The notes: a model not told the origin generated them from the letters alone. 7,557 nucleotides of DNA from Methanosarcinales archaeon (GCA_003661125.1 QMVO01000074.1:1-7557), one strand, 5' to 3'; counted from the stretch's first letter, positions 1 to 5,957 are shown. Translations and numbers: made by a program.

Positions 1-261
1 CGTATCCCCCAAAAAAGGAATAGGGAAGTGTTAGGTGTAGTGGAGAAGATGTTAGGTGGGCGAAGAGTAACGGTGCAGTGCGAAGATGGAATAGAAAGAA
101 TGGCTCGAATCCCTGGCAGGTTAAAAAGGAAACAATGGATAAAAGTTGGAGATGTAGTAATAATCGTTCCCTGGGACTTTCAGGATGAAAAGGCTGACCT
201 CATCTATCGATATAAAGGACCTCAAGTAGAATGGTTAAGAAAGAAGGGCTACTTGAAGTAG
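1..261 (+). CDS. eif1A: Translation initiation factor aIF1A (eIF1A family), 5' end cut by the window
   Basis: Archaeal homologue of eIF1A, an OB-fold protein that binds the A-site region of the small ribosomal subunit and assists initiator tRNA placement and start-codon selection. Family hallmarks visible are EVLGVVEKMLGG near the start, RIPGRLKRKQWIKVGD in the middle, the PWDF segment, and the conserved end PQVEWLRKKGYLK, which closes the protein where relatives do. An in-frame GTG at 28 could be mistaken for the start, but the frame is open to base 1 and reads RIPQKRNREVLG, matching the family's basic segment before the OB fold. The true start therefore lies upstream and about 20-25 N-terminal residues are probably missing. 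The rio1 start lies inside the last codons (31-base overlap), suggesting translational coupling. Identity is firm; only the N-terminus is unseen. Confidence 0.95.
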   Translation, partial: RIPQKRNREVLGVVEKMLGGRRVTVQCEDGIERMARIPGRLKRKQWIKVGDVVIIVPWDFQDEKADLIYRYKGPQVEWLRKKGYLK

Positions 262-1079
262 AGAAATGGCTACGGAAGGAAGAAAGGCAACTACCTAAAG
301 GTAAGAAGCGAATTAAAGACTATCGGGATGAAAAAACGGAACTGTACGTTCTCGACGTTCCAACTTTGGAAACACTATATAAATTCTCAAAAAAGGGAAT
401 AATAAAAGCGTTGGGTGGACCCATAAGTAGCGGTAAGGAAGCCGTTATATTTCATGGAATTGGCGCGGAAGAGGAGGAATTGGCGATAAAGATGTATAAA
501 GTACGCACCTCTAACTTTAATGTCATGCTTGAGTATATTATTGGCGACCCGCGGTTTGAACATATAAAGAGGGATCGCAAAAGTATTGTATTTACTTGGG
601 CTCGTAAGGAGCTAAAGAATCTGAAAAGGGCTTTTGACGTCGGTGTGAGGGTTCCAAAGCCGATTGCATGTGATAAGAACGTGCTGATAATGGAGTTTAT
701 AGGAAAAGAAGGGGTAGCAGCACCAAGGTTGAGAGATGTCCCGGTAGAAGTGCTTGAACTCGATTTTGACCTCGAAAAGCTCTTTTTACGCATCATTTCA
801 TCCATGAAAATCATGTATGAGCGCGGGGCGATGGTGCATGCAGACCTTAGTGAATTCAATATTTTGATGAAAGGATATGCAGAGAGAGAAGTTGCAGGTG
901 TAAACGTGGATAAAATTGAAATAGAGCCGGTAATAATAGATATGGGACAATCTCTGCTTTTAAAGCATCCAAACGCCGACACTTTCTTCAGGCGTGATGT
1001 GAGAAATATCGTTACATTCTTTAACAAGCTCGGTTTGGACTGCTCAGTAGAAGAAGTAATGAAGAAGATGACGAGATAA
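231..1079 (+). CDS. rio1: RIO1-type serine/threonine protein kinase
   Basis: Atypical kinase/ATPase of the RIO1 family, which in eukaryotes and archaea acts in late 40S/30S maturation. Of 282 residues, about 1-60 form the N-terminal helical region. The nucleotide loop SSGKEA is at 66-71 and the probable ATP-contacting Lys is in AIKMYK (Lys87). The RIO1 flexible loop with RTSNFNVMLEYIIGDPRF spans about 92-109, and the hinge is near LIMEFIG (152-158). The catalytic loop HADLSEFN puts the catalytic Asp at 205 and Asn at 210, and the metal-binding loop IIDMGQS puts Asp at 237. The DMGQ and HPNAD...RRDVRNI segments place it in RIO1 rather than RIO2. The ATG at 231 is the only plausible start, since no other ATG, GTG or TTG precedes the kinase core; only a weak AGG precedes it. 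The stretch between the two active-site Asp residues is longer than in the well-known archaeal RIO1 (see findings). Confidence 0.95.
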   Translation: MVKKEGLLEVEKWLRKEERQLPKGKKRIKDYRDEKTELYVLDVPTLETLYKFSKKGIIKALGGPISSGKEAVIFHGIGAEEEELAIKMYKVRTSNFNVMLEYIIGDPRFEHIKRDRKSIVFTWARKELKNLKRAFDVGVRVPKPIACDKNVLIMEFIGKEGVAAPRLRDVPVEVLELDFDLEKLFLRIISSMKIMYERGAMVHADLSEFNILMKGYAEREVAGVNVDKIEIEPVIIDMGQSLLLKHPNADTFFRRDVRNIVTFFNKLGLDCSVEEVMKKMTR

Positions 1080-1101
1080 TTAATGTGATCGGTGGTCAAA
1101 A

Positions 1102-1662
1102 ATGGTAACGCAGTATGTCAAGATTCCGCTGGATAGAATAGGCGTGCTAATCGGTCATAACGGAGTCGTAAAAGAAGGCATAGAGAAGAAATCGGGGACC
1201 AAGATAGAAGTAGATAGTAATGAGGGTGAGGTGTATATAGAAAGCATAGAAGGCGGCGACCCCCTAAAGGGGCTCAGAGTTGCAGATGTGATAAAGGCAA
1301 TAGGCAGAGGCTTTTCGCCTGAAAATGCTATTGCACTCCTTGATGACGATTTTATCTTATTCGATGCCATTTCCCTTGCTCATCTTGCGCCGAAGACGCT
1401 AAAAAGAGTAAAAGGGCGTGTAATAGGGCGAGATGGAAGAACGAGGAGGGTAATAGAGAACCTGGCGGATGTTAAAATCTCTGTTTATGGAAAGACCATA
1501 GGTATAATAGGCTATTCGCATCAGATAAGAACTGCGCATGAGGCAATAGAGATGCTGATAAATGGCGCACCACATAGTACGGTCTACTCCTTCCTGGAGC
1601 GGAAGAGGAGGAGAGAAGAGGAAAGGGATTTTTTCGCCGATGAAAGCAGAGAAAGAGAATAG
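1102..1662 (+). CDS. Dim2/Pno1-like KH-domain RNA-processing protein
   Basis: Archaeal homologue of Dim2/Pno1, a double-KH protein that binds the 3' end of 16S rRNA, works with the Nob1 endonuclease, and contacts initiation factor aIF2 alpha (family knowledge). In its 186 residues, KH1 spans about 3-60 with the GxxG loop GHNG at 18-21. KH2 spans about 98-160 with the loop GRDG at 109-112. The linker carries the conserved GRGFSPENA (68-76) and the C-terminal part the conserved GAPHSTVYSFLE (155-166), both typical of this family. The end is a charged Arg/Glu tail. The start at ATG 1102 is supported by GGTGGTC about 4-10 bases upstream. It lies 22 bases after rio1, and its last 23 bases overlap pcm. 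The aIF1A-rio1-dim2 order recurs in Archaea and supports a shared role in small-subunit biogenesis. Confidence 0.92.
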   Translation: MVTQYVKIPLDRIGVLIGHNGVVKEGIEKKSGTKIEVDSNEGEVYIESIEGGDPLKGLRVADVIKAIGRGFSPENAIALLDDDFILFDAISLAHLAPKTLKRVKGRVIGRDGRTRRVIENLADVKISVYGKTIGIIGYSHQIRTAHEAIEMLINGAPHSTVYSFLERKRRREEERDFFADESRERE

Positions 1663-2323
1663 AGAAAGGAAGGAAGAGGAAAGGGGGTATGAGGAAGAAA
1701 GGAGGAGGATGGTAGAGGGGCTCAGGGCAGATGGTATCGGTGAGGAAGTGTTAGAAGCGATGATGCATGTCAAAAGACACCTTTTTGTCCCTCCACATCT
1801 TATAGAGCAAGCATACGGAGATTATCCACTGCCTATCGGGGAAGGTCAAACGATAAGCGCGCCACACATGGTCGCGATGATGTGCGATTATCTGGAGTTG
1901 GAGAAGGGGGAAAAAGTGCTTGAAGTTGGCGCTGGTTCGGGCTACCATGCCGCGGTGATTGCAGAGATAATAGGCAAAACAGGGCACGTATATTCGGTAG
2001 AAAGGATACAGTGGTTAGTGGAATTTTCAAGAAAGAACCTGAAGCAGGCAGGCTATAAGCATGTGACAGTGATGCAGGGTGACGGAACGCTTGGACTGTC
2101 AGAATATGCACCTTATGACAAAATAAGCGTGACGTGTGCTGCTCCTGACGTGCCTCCACCGTTGCTTGAGCAGTTGAAAACCGGTGGAAAAATGGTTATA
2201 CCCATCGGGAGATACATGCAAGAGTTATATCTGGTGAAGAAGAGAAATGGAGTAGAGAGGGAGAAAAAATGTAATGTGGTTTTTGTGCCACTGATAGGAA
2301 GATATGGATTCAGAGAGCATTAA
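1640..2323 (+). CDS. pcm: Protein-L-isoaspartate O-methyltransferase
   Basis: Cytosolic S-adenosylmethionine-dependent repair enzyme that methylates L-isoaspartyl residues arising in ageing proteins and starts their return to aspartate. Visible in 227 residues are the N-terminal helix with RRRMVEGLRADGI (21-33), the substrate-loop hallmark GEGQTISAPHMVA (67-79), SAM motif I VLEVGAGSGYHAA (93-105), the ribose-binding acidic residue in SVERIQ (119-124), QGDGTLG (146-152), and the late motifs PPPLLEQLKTGGKMVIPIG (172-190) and FVPLIGRYGF (215-224). The frame is open further upstream to an ATG at 1562, deep inside dim2, which is unlikely. ATG 1640 gives the helix before MVEGL seen in archaeal relatives. 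ATG 1709 directly follows an AGGAGG but would remove that helix. It overlaps dim2 by 23 bases, so coupling to that operon is likely. Identity is firm; the start is moderately certain. Confidence 0.93.
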   Translation: MKAEKENRERKEEERGYEEERRRMVEGLRADGIGEEVLEAMMHVKRHLFVPPHLIEQAYGDYPLPIGEGQTISAPHMVAMMCDYLELEKGEKVLEVGAGSGYHAAVIAEIIGKTGHVYSVERIQWLVEFSRKNLKQAGYKHVTVMQGDGTLGLSEYAPYDKISVTCAAPDVPPPLLEQLKTGGKMVIPIGRYMQELYLVKKRNGVEREKKCNVVFVPLIGRYGFREH

Positions 2324-2333
2324 AATGATTGAA

Positions 2334-2343
2334 GGGGGTGGTT
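2334..2343 (+). promoter_or_regulatory. Ribosome binding site setting the start of the decarboxylase-like gene
   Basis: GGGGGTGGTT lies 3 bases before ATG 2347 and contains GGTGGT, close to the archaeal anti-Shine-Dalgarno complement GGTGAT. It argues for ATG 2347 over the in-frame TTG at 2329, which lies upstream of this site. Confidence 0.65.
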
Positions 2344-2346
2344 CAA

Positions 2347-2838
2347 ATGAATGAACAAATGCTCTCGCCTGCAAGCGGGAGGATAATAAGGATACAAACT
2401 TTTAAAAAAAGTTTGAACAAAAATGCTTCGCAAGAAAGCAGGACCATCTCTATATTTATGCATCTTCATAATGTGCACATCACTGCGGCACCATTAGATG
2501 GGATGGTGAAAAAAATAATTCCTGAGAAGGGCAATTTTAAGCCCGCCTTCCTCAGAAGCAGCGATTTCAACACGAAAAACACGATAGAGCTTGCGACAAA
2601 ATATGGAGATATAAAAATCGTGCAAATAGCAGGTTTTTTTACAAGGAAAATAAAGTGCGAGGTGAAAGAAAGGCAGGAGGTTGCTAAAGCCGAAAGAATG
2701 GGTAAGATTTGTTTCGGCTCGCGTGTGGATGTAAGCATTCCGGATGGTTTTGAAATCCTGGTGAAGAAAGGGGATAAGGTGAAATGCAGGAAAACCGTGA
2801 TAGCTATTGCGTCACCGAGTGCTGCCACCATTCCATAA
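2347..2838 (+). CDS. Phosphatidylserine/archaetidylserine decarboxylase-like protein, short and atypical
   Basis: Related to archaeal-type phosphatidylserine decarboxylase (archaetidylserine decarboxylase), a pyruvoyl enzyme that makes ethanolamine polar lipids and cuts itself at a Gly-Ser bond to form the pyruvoyl group. Family features in 163 residues are SPASG (7-11) at the place of the usual SPADG, a VHITAAPLDG segment (43-52), VQIAGFFTRKIKC (92-104), and GKICFGSRVDVSIPDG (119-134), with cleavage expected between Gly124 and Ser125. The family's N-terminal hydrophobic membrane segment is absent: the frame starts at the catalytic domain and only 23 bases separate it from pcm, so there is no room for one. 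The usual Asp of SPADG is Ser10, and the Asp usually two residues before the active-site His is Asn42 (His44 is kept). It may be an altered enzyme or a non-catalytic relative. The 3' end overlaps the convergent SIS gene by 35 bases. Family membership is good; activity is uncertain. Confidence 0.8.
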   Translation: MNEQMLSPASGRIIRIQTFKKSLNKNASQESRTISIFMHLHNVHITAAPLDGMVKKIIPEKGNFKPAFLRSSDFNTKNTIELATKYGDIKIVQIAGFFTRKIKCEVKERQEVAKAERMGKICFGSRVDVSIPDGFEILVKKGDKVKCRKTVIAIASPSAATIP

Positions 2839-3925
2839 TGTATTCAGGTAGCTTGAACCCACGTTGACGTAATCTTTCCACTAAATGCAGTGGAAGGGGG
2901 CTAAGCGCAAACGTCGCTCGCTCGTAGAAAGTGGTAGGTGAGGATTTTATTATAAAACTATCCGACTCCTCAGATAAGGTAGATTCATTGCCTACGATAG
3001 AATAAACGAAGCCTCCAAATTCTTTTTGCTCTCTGCACCATCCCAAAAGTGGTTCTGTCTCCCCAGACCATGAGATTAAAAATAGAATATCCCCTGCGCG
3101 TGGTCTTGGCGCAAAAGGTCCGGATAAGTAAGCTTCGTCTCCAATAGCTCTCTTGACATGTTGCAGCCTTATTGCAGTCATCTTCGCCACATTTCTCGCA
3201 GATCCCAGTCCACCCATGGTTATGCGGCTCCTCGTCTCCAACTTGTCAATAATGTCTTTATAAATATCAGAACTGACAAATTCATCCACAATTTTGCCTA
3301 TAATCTTTGATTCCTCATCCATCTTCTCAATTACTGCATTATAATCCTTCTTCTCGTTTATTGCCTCCTTTGTTTTCTGAAATAAGAGCAACGAACCTAA
3401 TTCATAAACATCGTTCATTATGCCGTGTTTGAGAAATGCATTAGAGGTATTTGGTTTTCTCTCCCTCCCTTTCAGTTCGACCACGTGTCCATAATCTTTC
3501 TCTCTTATCTTTCCAATCGAGGAATTCGTGTTTGAGACAACCGCATCAATAGTAAATTTATCACTTTTCTCTTGCTCGATATACTCAGAAAGTTGTTTAA
3601 CCACTATCTTAGGGGTTGACGTCTCACCACTTCCGGAATTAACAAGCAGTGCGATTTTGTCATATTTTTTCGCCAGAACCGGTGCTGCCTCTACAATATC
3701 TCTGCCTGGAAAATCTACGTCAACCATTGTGCGTACCCATTTATCCATTTGTCCCATTCCTATGTACAATGCGCTCTGTGACCTCCCTTCGCCAACAAGA
3801 ATGATACAATCAGCAGAGTTGAGGTCGTCATAAAAAGCTTTAAACTCACTCTTGTTGATGCTACGGACATTCTTCATTATTCCGTTTATGTACCCAACCC
3901 TTTTTCTGCCTTTGCTCACTTTCAT
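2804..3925 (-). CDS. Tandem SIS-domain protein, putative sugar-phosphate isomerase or binding protein
   Basis: A 373-residue protein with two SIS (sugar isomerase) domains, the fold that binds phosphosugars in GlmS, phosphoglucose isomerases and 6-phospho-3-hexuloisomerase. Domain 1 (about 25-190) has IILVGEGRSQSA (41-52) and the phosphate loop LLVNSGSGETSTP (93-105). Domain 2 (about 225-350) has ITMGGLGSARNVA (235-247) and FLISWSGETEP (282-292). The second domain resembles hexuloisomerase-type SIS in GLGSARNVAKMTAIRL and the following GD-containing strand. A linker rich in Lys, Glu and Ile (about 185-225) may form a helix between the domains. I cannot assign a substrate: a bifunctional phosphoglucose/phosphomannose-type isomerase, a hexuloisomerase relative, or a sugar-phosphate sensor are all open. 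The start at 3925 gives the longest frame; ATG 3877 is an alternative and neither has a strong ribosome site. It follows proS by 54 bases with no T-rich stop signal on this strand, so co-transcription is likely. Confidence 0.85.
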   Translation of the reverse strand: MKVSKGRKRVGYINGIMKNVRSINKSEFKAFYDDLNSADCIILVGEGRSQSALYIGMGQMDKWVRTMVDVDFPGRDIVEAAPVLAKKYDKIALLVNSGSGETSTPKIVVKQLSEYIEQEKSDKFTIDAVVSNTNSSIGKIREKDYGHVVELKGRERKPNTSNAFLKHGIMNDVYELGSLLLFQKTKEAINEKKDYNAVIEKMDEESKIIGKIVDEFVSSDIYKDIIDKLETRSRITMGGLGSARNVAKMTAIRLQHVKRAIGDEAYLSGPFAPRPRAGDILFLISWSGETEPLLGWCREQKEFGGFVYSIVGNESTLSEESDSFIIKSSPTTFYERATFALSPLPLHLVERLRQRGFKLPEYIMEWWQHSVTQ

Positions 3926-3979
3926 AAAGCCACTTCTTGAGAAGAGATTTTTTTGCTGTTTTAAACTTTTCGATTTTTT

Positions 3980-5434
3980 TCAATATGCCCTCGCAACATA
4001 TACCCTCTTTGCCTTTCGCGAACAAATCATGCATTTCCCTTCGTTTTTTCTACTTCTTGCATTCTCATCCTCATCCTCATATATCGCCTCACCCAACACA
4101 CTTATTCCAAAGCGCTCCTCAGCTTCCCGTCCACATCTTTCGCTTTTGCACAAAAATATAGAAACGATGCCATGAGCTGCTTTTGTACTCGGCTCTTCTT
4201 CGCTTTTATAGATATTAGCGAAGAAAGTTTCTTTTGCTCTTTTGGCGATACAGCTCTGGATTTCATTTAATGTTCTCTTCACTGCTGACACCACATCGGC
4301 GAGAGGAACCTGCGTTCTTGAGCCATCATCCCTTCTTACGAATTCACAACTGTTGCTTCTCATATCCCTTGGACCTATCTCTATCCTCAGGGGTACACCC
4401 TTCATCTCCCATCGGTAATACTTCGCTCCCGGTCTATCTCCCGAGTTATCGAAGAATGCTCTTATGCCTGCTTTTTTCAATGTCTCATACATCGCGAAGC
4501 AAACCTTTTCCACTTCCCCATTTTTCCCACCGCTCGAATAGACAATAGGCACGATAACCACCTGTATAGGCGCAACTCCGGGAGGTAGTATCAAACCATG
4601 ATCGTCACCATGAACTGCTATTACCGCAGCAACGCACCTTTCTGAAATGCCGTAGCACGTCTGATTCACGTACTTCAACGAGCCATCCTTATCCTCATAT
4701 TTTATATCAAAAGTTCTTGCAAAGCTCTCGCCAAGCAAATGGATTGTAGCAATTTGCATTGCCTTACCATCGGGCATAAGCGTATCAAATGCGATAGAAT
4801 ATTCAGCCCCCGGGAATTTATCCCATTCAGGTCTTCTTGTAATCACATAAGGGATAGCAAGCTCATCGAAGAAATTTTTGTATAAAGCAACCGCCTTTTT
4901 TACTTGTTCCTCTGCATCTGCTCGGTTTGCATGTGCAGTATGCGCCTCCTTAAAGGAGGTTATCTCGCGCAGTCGAATAAGAGGTCTTGTATGCCTCGTT
5001 TCATATCTAAACGTGTTTACTATCTGATATATTCGGAGAGGCAAGTCGCGATGCGACCTTATCCACACCTTAAACACCGGGTATATCGCGGTCTCTGATG
5101 TAGGACGAAGTGCAAGGGGAATATCCAACTCTGTGCTACCGCCTTTTGTCACCCAGAAGACTTCCTCCTCAAACCCTTTTATGTGTTCGCGCTCTTTCAT
5201 CAACTCCTCTTTTGGTATCAATAGAGGAAACAGCGTCTCTTCGTGCTCTTTATCCATCAGGGACCTTAAGATCGCGTAAATAAGATTCCTCAGTTTATAG
5301 CCGTATGGATACCACACATATACTCCCTTCACTGGGTACCTGACATCTAATATCTCCGCACGCTTCAATATCTCGTTATACCACACACTGAAATTATTCT
5401 CCTTTTGCAATACGGTTTTTGGTTGCATGTTCAT
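3980..5434 (-). CDS. proS: Prolyl-tRNA synthetase, archaeal/eukaryal type
   Basis: Class II aminoacyl-tRNA synthetase that charges tRNA-Pro with proline in the cytosol. In 484 residues it shows the proline/ATP loop RPTSET (110-115), class II motif 2 FRYETRHTRPLIRLREIT (142-159), motif 3 with HGDDHGLILPPGVAP (275-289), the class IIa anticodon-binding domain from about 290, and a C-terminal zinc-type domain with Cys429, Cys434, Cys468 and Cys471. It ends in the family's conserved C-terminal Tyr (VYVARAY). The QIATIHLLGESF segment (227-238) matches the usual Q..T.H.LG.NF proline-site stretch. The frame stays open upstream to 5554, but that part reads through tRNA-Thr and is not protein. The start is ATG 5434, with ATG 5428 as an alternative two codons later. 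No Shine-Dalgarno precedes either. It lies just downstream of tRNA-Thr on the same strand and is probably on the same primary transcript. Confidence 0.96.
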   Translation of the reverse strand: MNMQPKTVLQKENNFSVWYNEILKRAEILDVRYPVKGVYVWYPYGYKLRNLIYAILRSLMDKEHEETLFPLLIPKEELMKEREHIKGFEEEVFWVTKGGSTELDIPLALRPTSETAIYPVFKVWIRSHRDLPLRIYQIVNTFRYETRHTRPLIRLREITSFKEAHTAHANRADAEEQVKKAVALYKNFFDELAIPYVITRRPEWDKFPGAEYSIAFDTLMPDGKAMQIATIHLLGESFARTFDIKYEDKDGSLKYVNQTCYGISERCVAAVIAVHGDDHGLILPPGVAPIQVVIVPIVYSSGGKNGEVEKVCFAMYETLKKAGIRAFFDNSGDRPGAKYYRWEMKGVPLRIEIGPRDMRSNSCEFVRRDDGSRTQVPLADVVSAVKRTLNEIQSCIAKRAKETFFANIYKSEEEPSTKAAHGIVSIFLCKSERCGREAEERFGISVLGEAIYEDEDENARSRKNEGKCMICSRKAKRVYVARAY

Positions 5435-5454
5435 GTTGCGTTGAGCTGCGATAA

Positions 5455-5526
5455 AGCCGCTGGTGGGATTTGAACCCACGACCTGCTGATTACGAGTCAG
5501 CCGCTCTACCTCTAAGCCACAGCGGC
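5455..5526 (-). tRNA. tRNA-Thr, anticodon CGT
   Basis: A 72-base cloverleaf can be drawn completely. The acceptor stem is GCCGCTG/CAGCGGC (7 bp). The D stem is GCTT/GAGC around AGAGGTA. The anticodon stem is GCTGA/TCAGC with loop CTCGTAA, giving anticodon CGT for the Thr codon ACG. The variable loop is AGGTC, and the T stem is GTGGG/CCCAC with loop TTCAAAT. The discriminator base is T, as usual for archaeal tRNA-Thr. CCA is not encoded (the next bases are TTAT) and there is no intron. It sits about 20 bases upstream of proS in the same direction and 70 bases from the divergent UPF0058 gene. Confidence 0.97.
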
Positions 5527-5554
5527 GCTTGAAGATAATTTTTGTGAACAACAA

Positions 5555-5566
5555 TATTTATATATT
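5555..5566. promoter_or_regulatory. Quasi-palindromic TATA element between tRNA-Thr and the UPF0058 gene
   Basis: ATTTATATATT on the + strand contains the canonical archaeal TATA form TTTATATA. About 26 bases downstream would place a start near 5586, roughly 11 bases before the UPF0058 ATG. Read on the other strand it is AATATATAAAT, which would place a start near 5535, about 9 bases before the tRNA 5' end. Spacing suits both directions, so one element may serve both genes, or two TATA boxes may overlap. No experimental start is known. Confidence 0.6.
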
Positions 5567-5596
5567 CATAAGTCCAAAACATAAAATGTGTGAAAA

Positions 5597-5827
5597 ATGA
5601 AAAAAGAAGAGCTGGTACATTTGCATTTGTTATTGGCTCAGTTGAAGAAGTACTGTGAGGAGAATGGCGTAGACTACGATTTCGCGAAATACAACGAGCT
5701 GGGCATCTCACCTTTCCAGGTGCACCGAAGCAAGGAAGAACACAAGCAGGCGGTTTTCGTTCTCGGGACTGAACTGGCATCGCTGATAGCAAGGAATAAT
5801 AGCGCTTTCTTAGCGAACAATAAATAG
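5597..5827 (+). CDS. UPF0058 family small archaeal protein
   Basis: A 76-residue protein that I recognise as UPF0058 (an archaeal family of unknown function) from the start MKKEELVHLHLLLAQLKKY and the central ELGISPFQVHRSKEEHKQAVFVLG. It looks all-helical and soluble, with no signal peptide or membrane segment. Four His residues (8, 10, 43, 49) sit in the two most family-like segments and could form a metal site, but this is inference. The ATG at 5597 has no Shine-Dalgarno; with the TATA at 5557-5564 the leader would be only about 11 bases, so translation may be close to leaderless. It is a single-gene unit, divergent from tRNA-Thr and convergent with the rib operon. It ends in TAG, followed at once by an in-frame ATG and 14 further codons, probably by chance. 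Confidence 0.88.
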   Translation: MKKEELVHLHLLLAQLKKYCEENGVDYDFAKYNELGISPFQVHRSKEEHKQAVFVLGTELASLIARNNSAFLANNK

Positions 5828-5875
5828 ATGAATCCGGCTTGGCAGGGCGTGATTCTCCCCCAAAGAACGGTTTAA

Positions 5876-5892
5876 TTTTGATTATCTCAAAA
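5876..5892. repeat. Perfect 6-bp inverted repeat in the intergenic region
   Basis: TTTTGA, five bases, then TCAAAA. It lies between the ends of the UPF0058 gene and ribB. It could form a small weak hairpin in either RNA or act as a protein site; the TCAAAA half resembles the palindrome upstream of rbkR. No T tract follows at the distance expected of a hairpin terminator. Confidence 0.4.
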
Positions 5893-5914
5893 AGGTAACA
5901 AAAGGCATTATCGC

Positions 5915-5939
5915 TGACACGTTTTGTGTTAACTTTTTT
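5915..5939 (+). terminator. Possible terminator after the UPF0058 gene
   Basis: ACAC and GTGT (5917-5920, 5926-5929) can pair around GTTTT, extended by a G-T wobble and a T-A pair, and are followed by a run of six T (5934-5939). Archaeal termination mostly needs only the T tract. The direction fits the UPF0058 transcript. The stem is weak, so the T run is the main evidence. Confidence 0.4.
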
Positions 5940-5957
5940 ATAGAAAGTAATTTTGTA

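Noticed and set aside
452..1099. Long minus-strand frame opposite rio1
   Set aside because: It is antisense to a clearly conserved kinase, Ser/Thr-rich and featureless; a shadow frame.
1562..1639. Upstream start for pcm at 1562
   Set aside because: It would lie about 100 bases inside dim2, and the added residues are a frame-shifted reading of conserved dim2 codons with no family match.
3926..3979. Terminator or separate promoter between proS and the SIS gene
   Set aside because: The T runs are on the + strand, the wrong strand to end proS. A TTTAAAA-like sequence near 3957-3966 is too weak to call a promoter.
5428..5554. Extended N-terminus of prolyl-tRNA synthetase starting at 5554
   Set aside because: These codons run through the complete tRNA-Thr gene; the family's N-terminus begins near ATG 5434.
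5828..5875. Fifteen-codon frame, or TAG read-through extension of the UPF0058 gene
   Set aside because: The ATG directly follows the TAG in frame, but the protein is family-length without it, no ribosome site is seen, and TAG is a normal stop in neighbouring genes.
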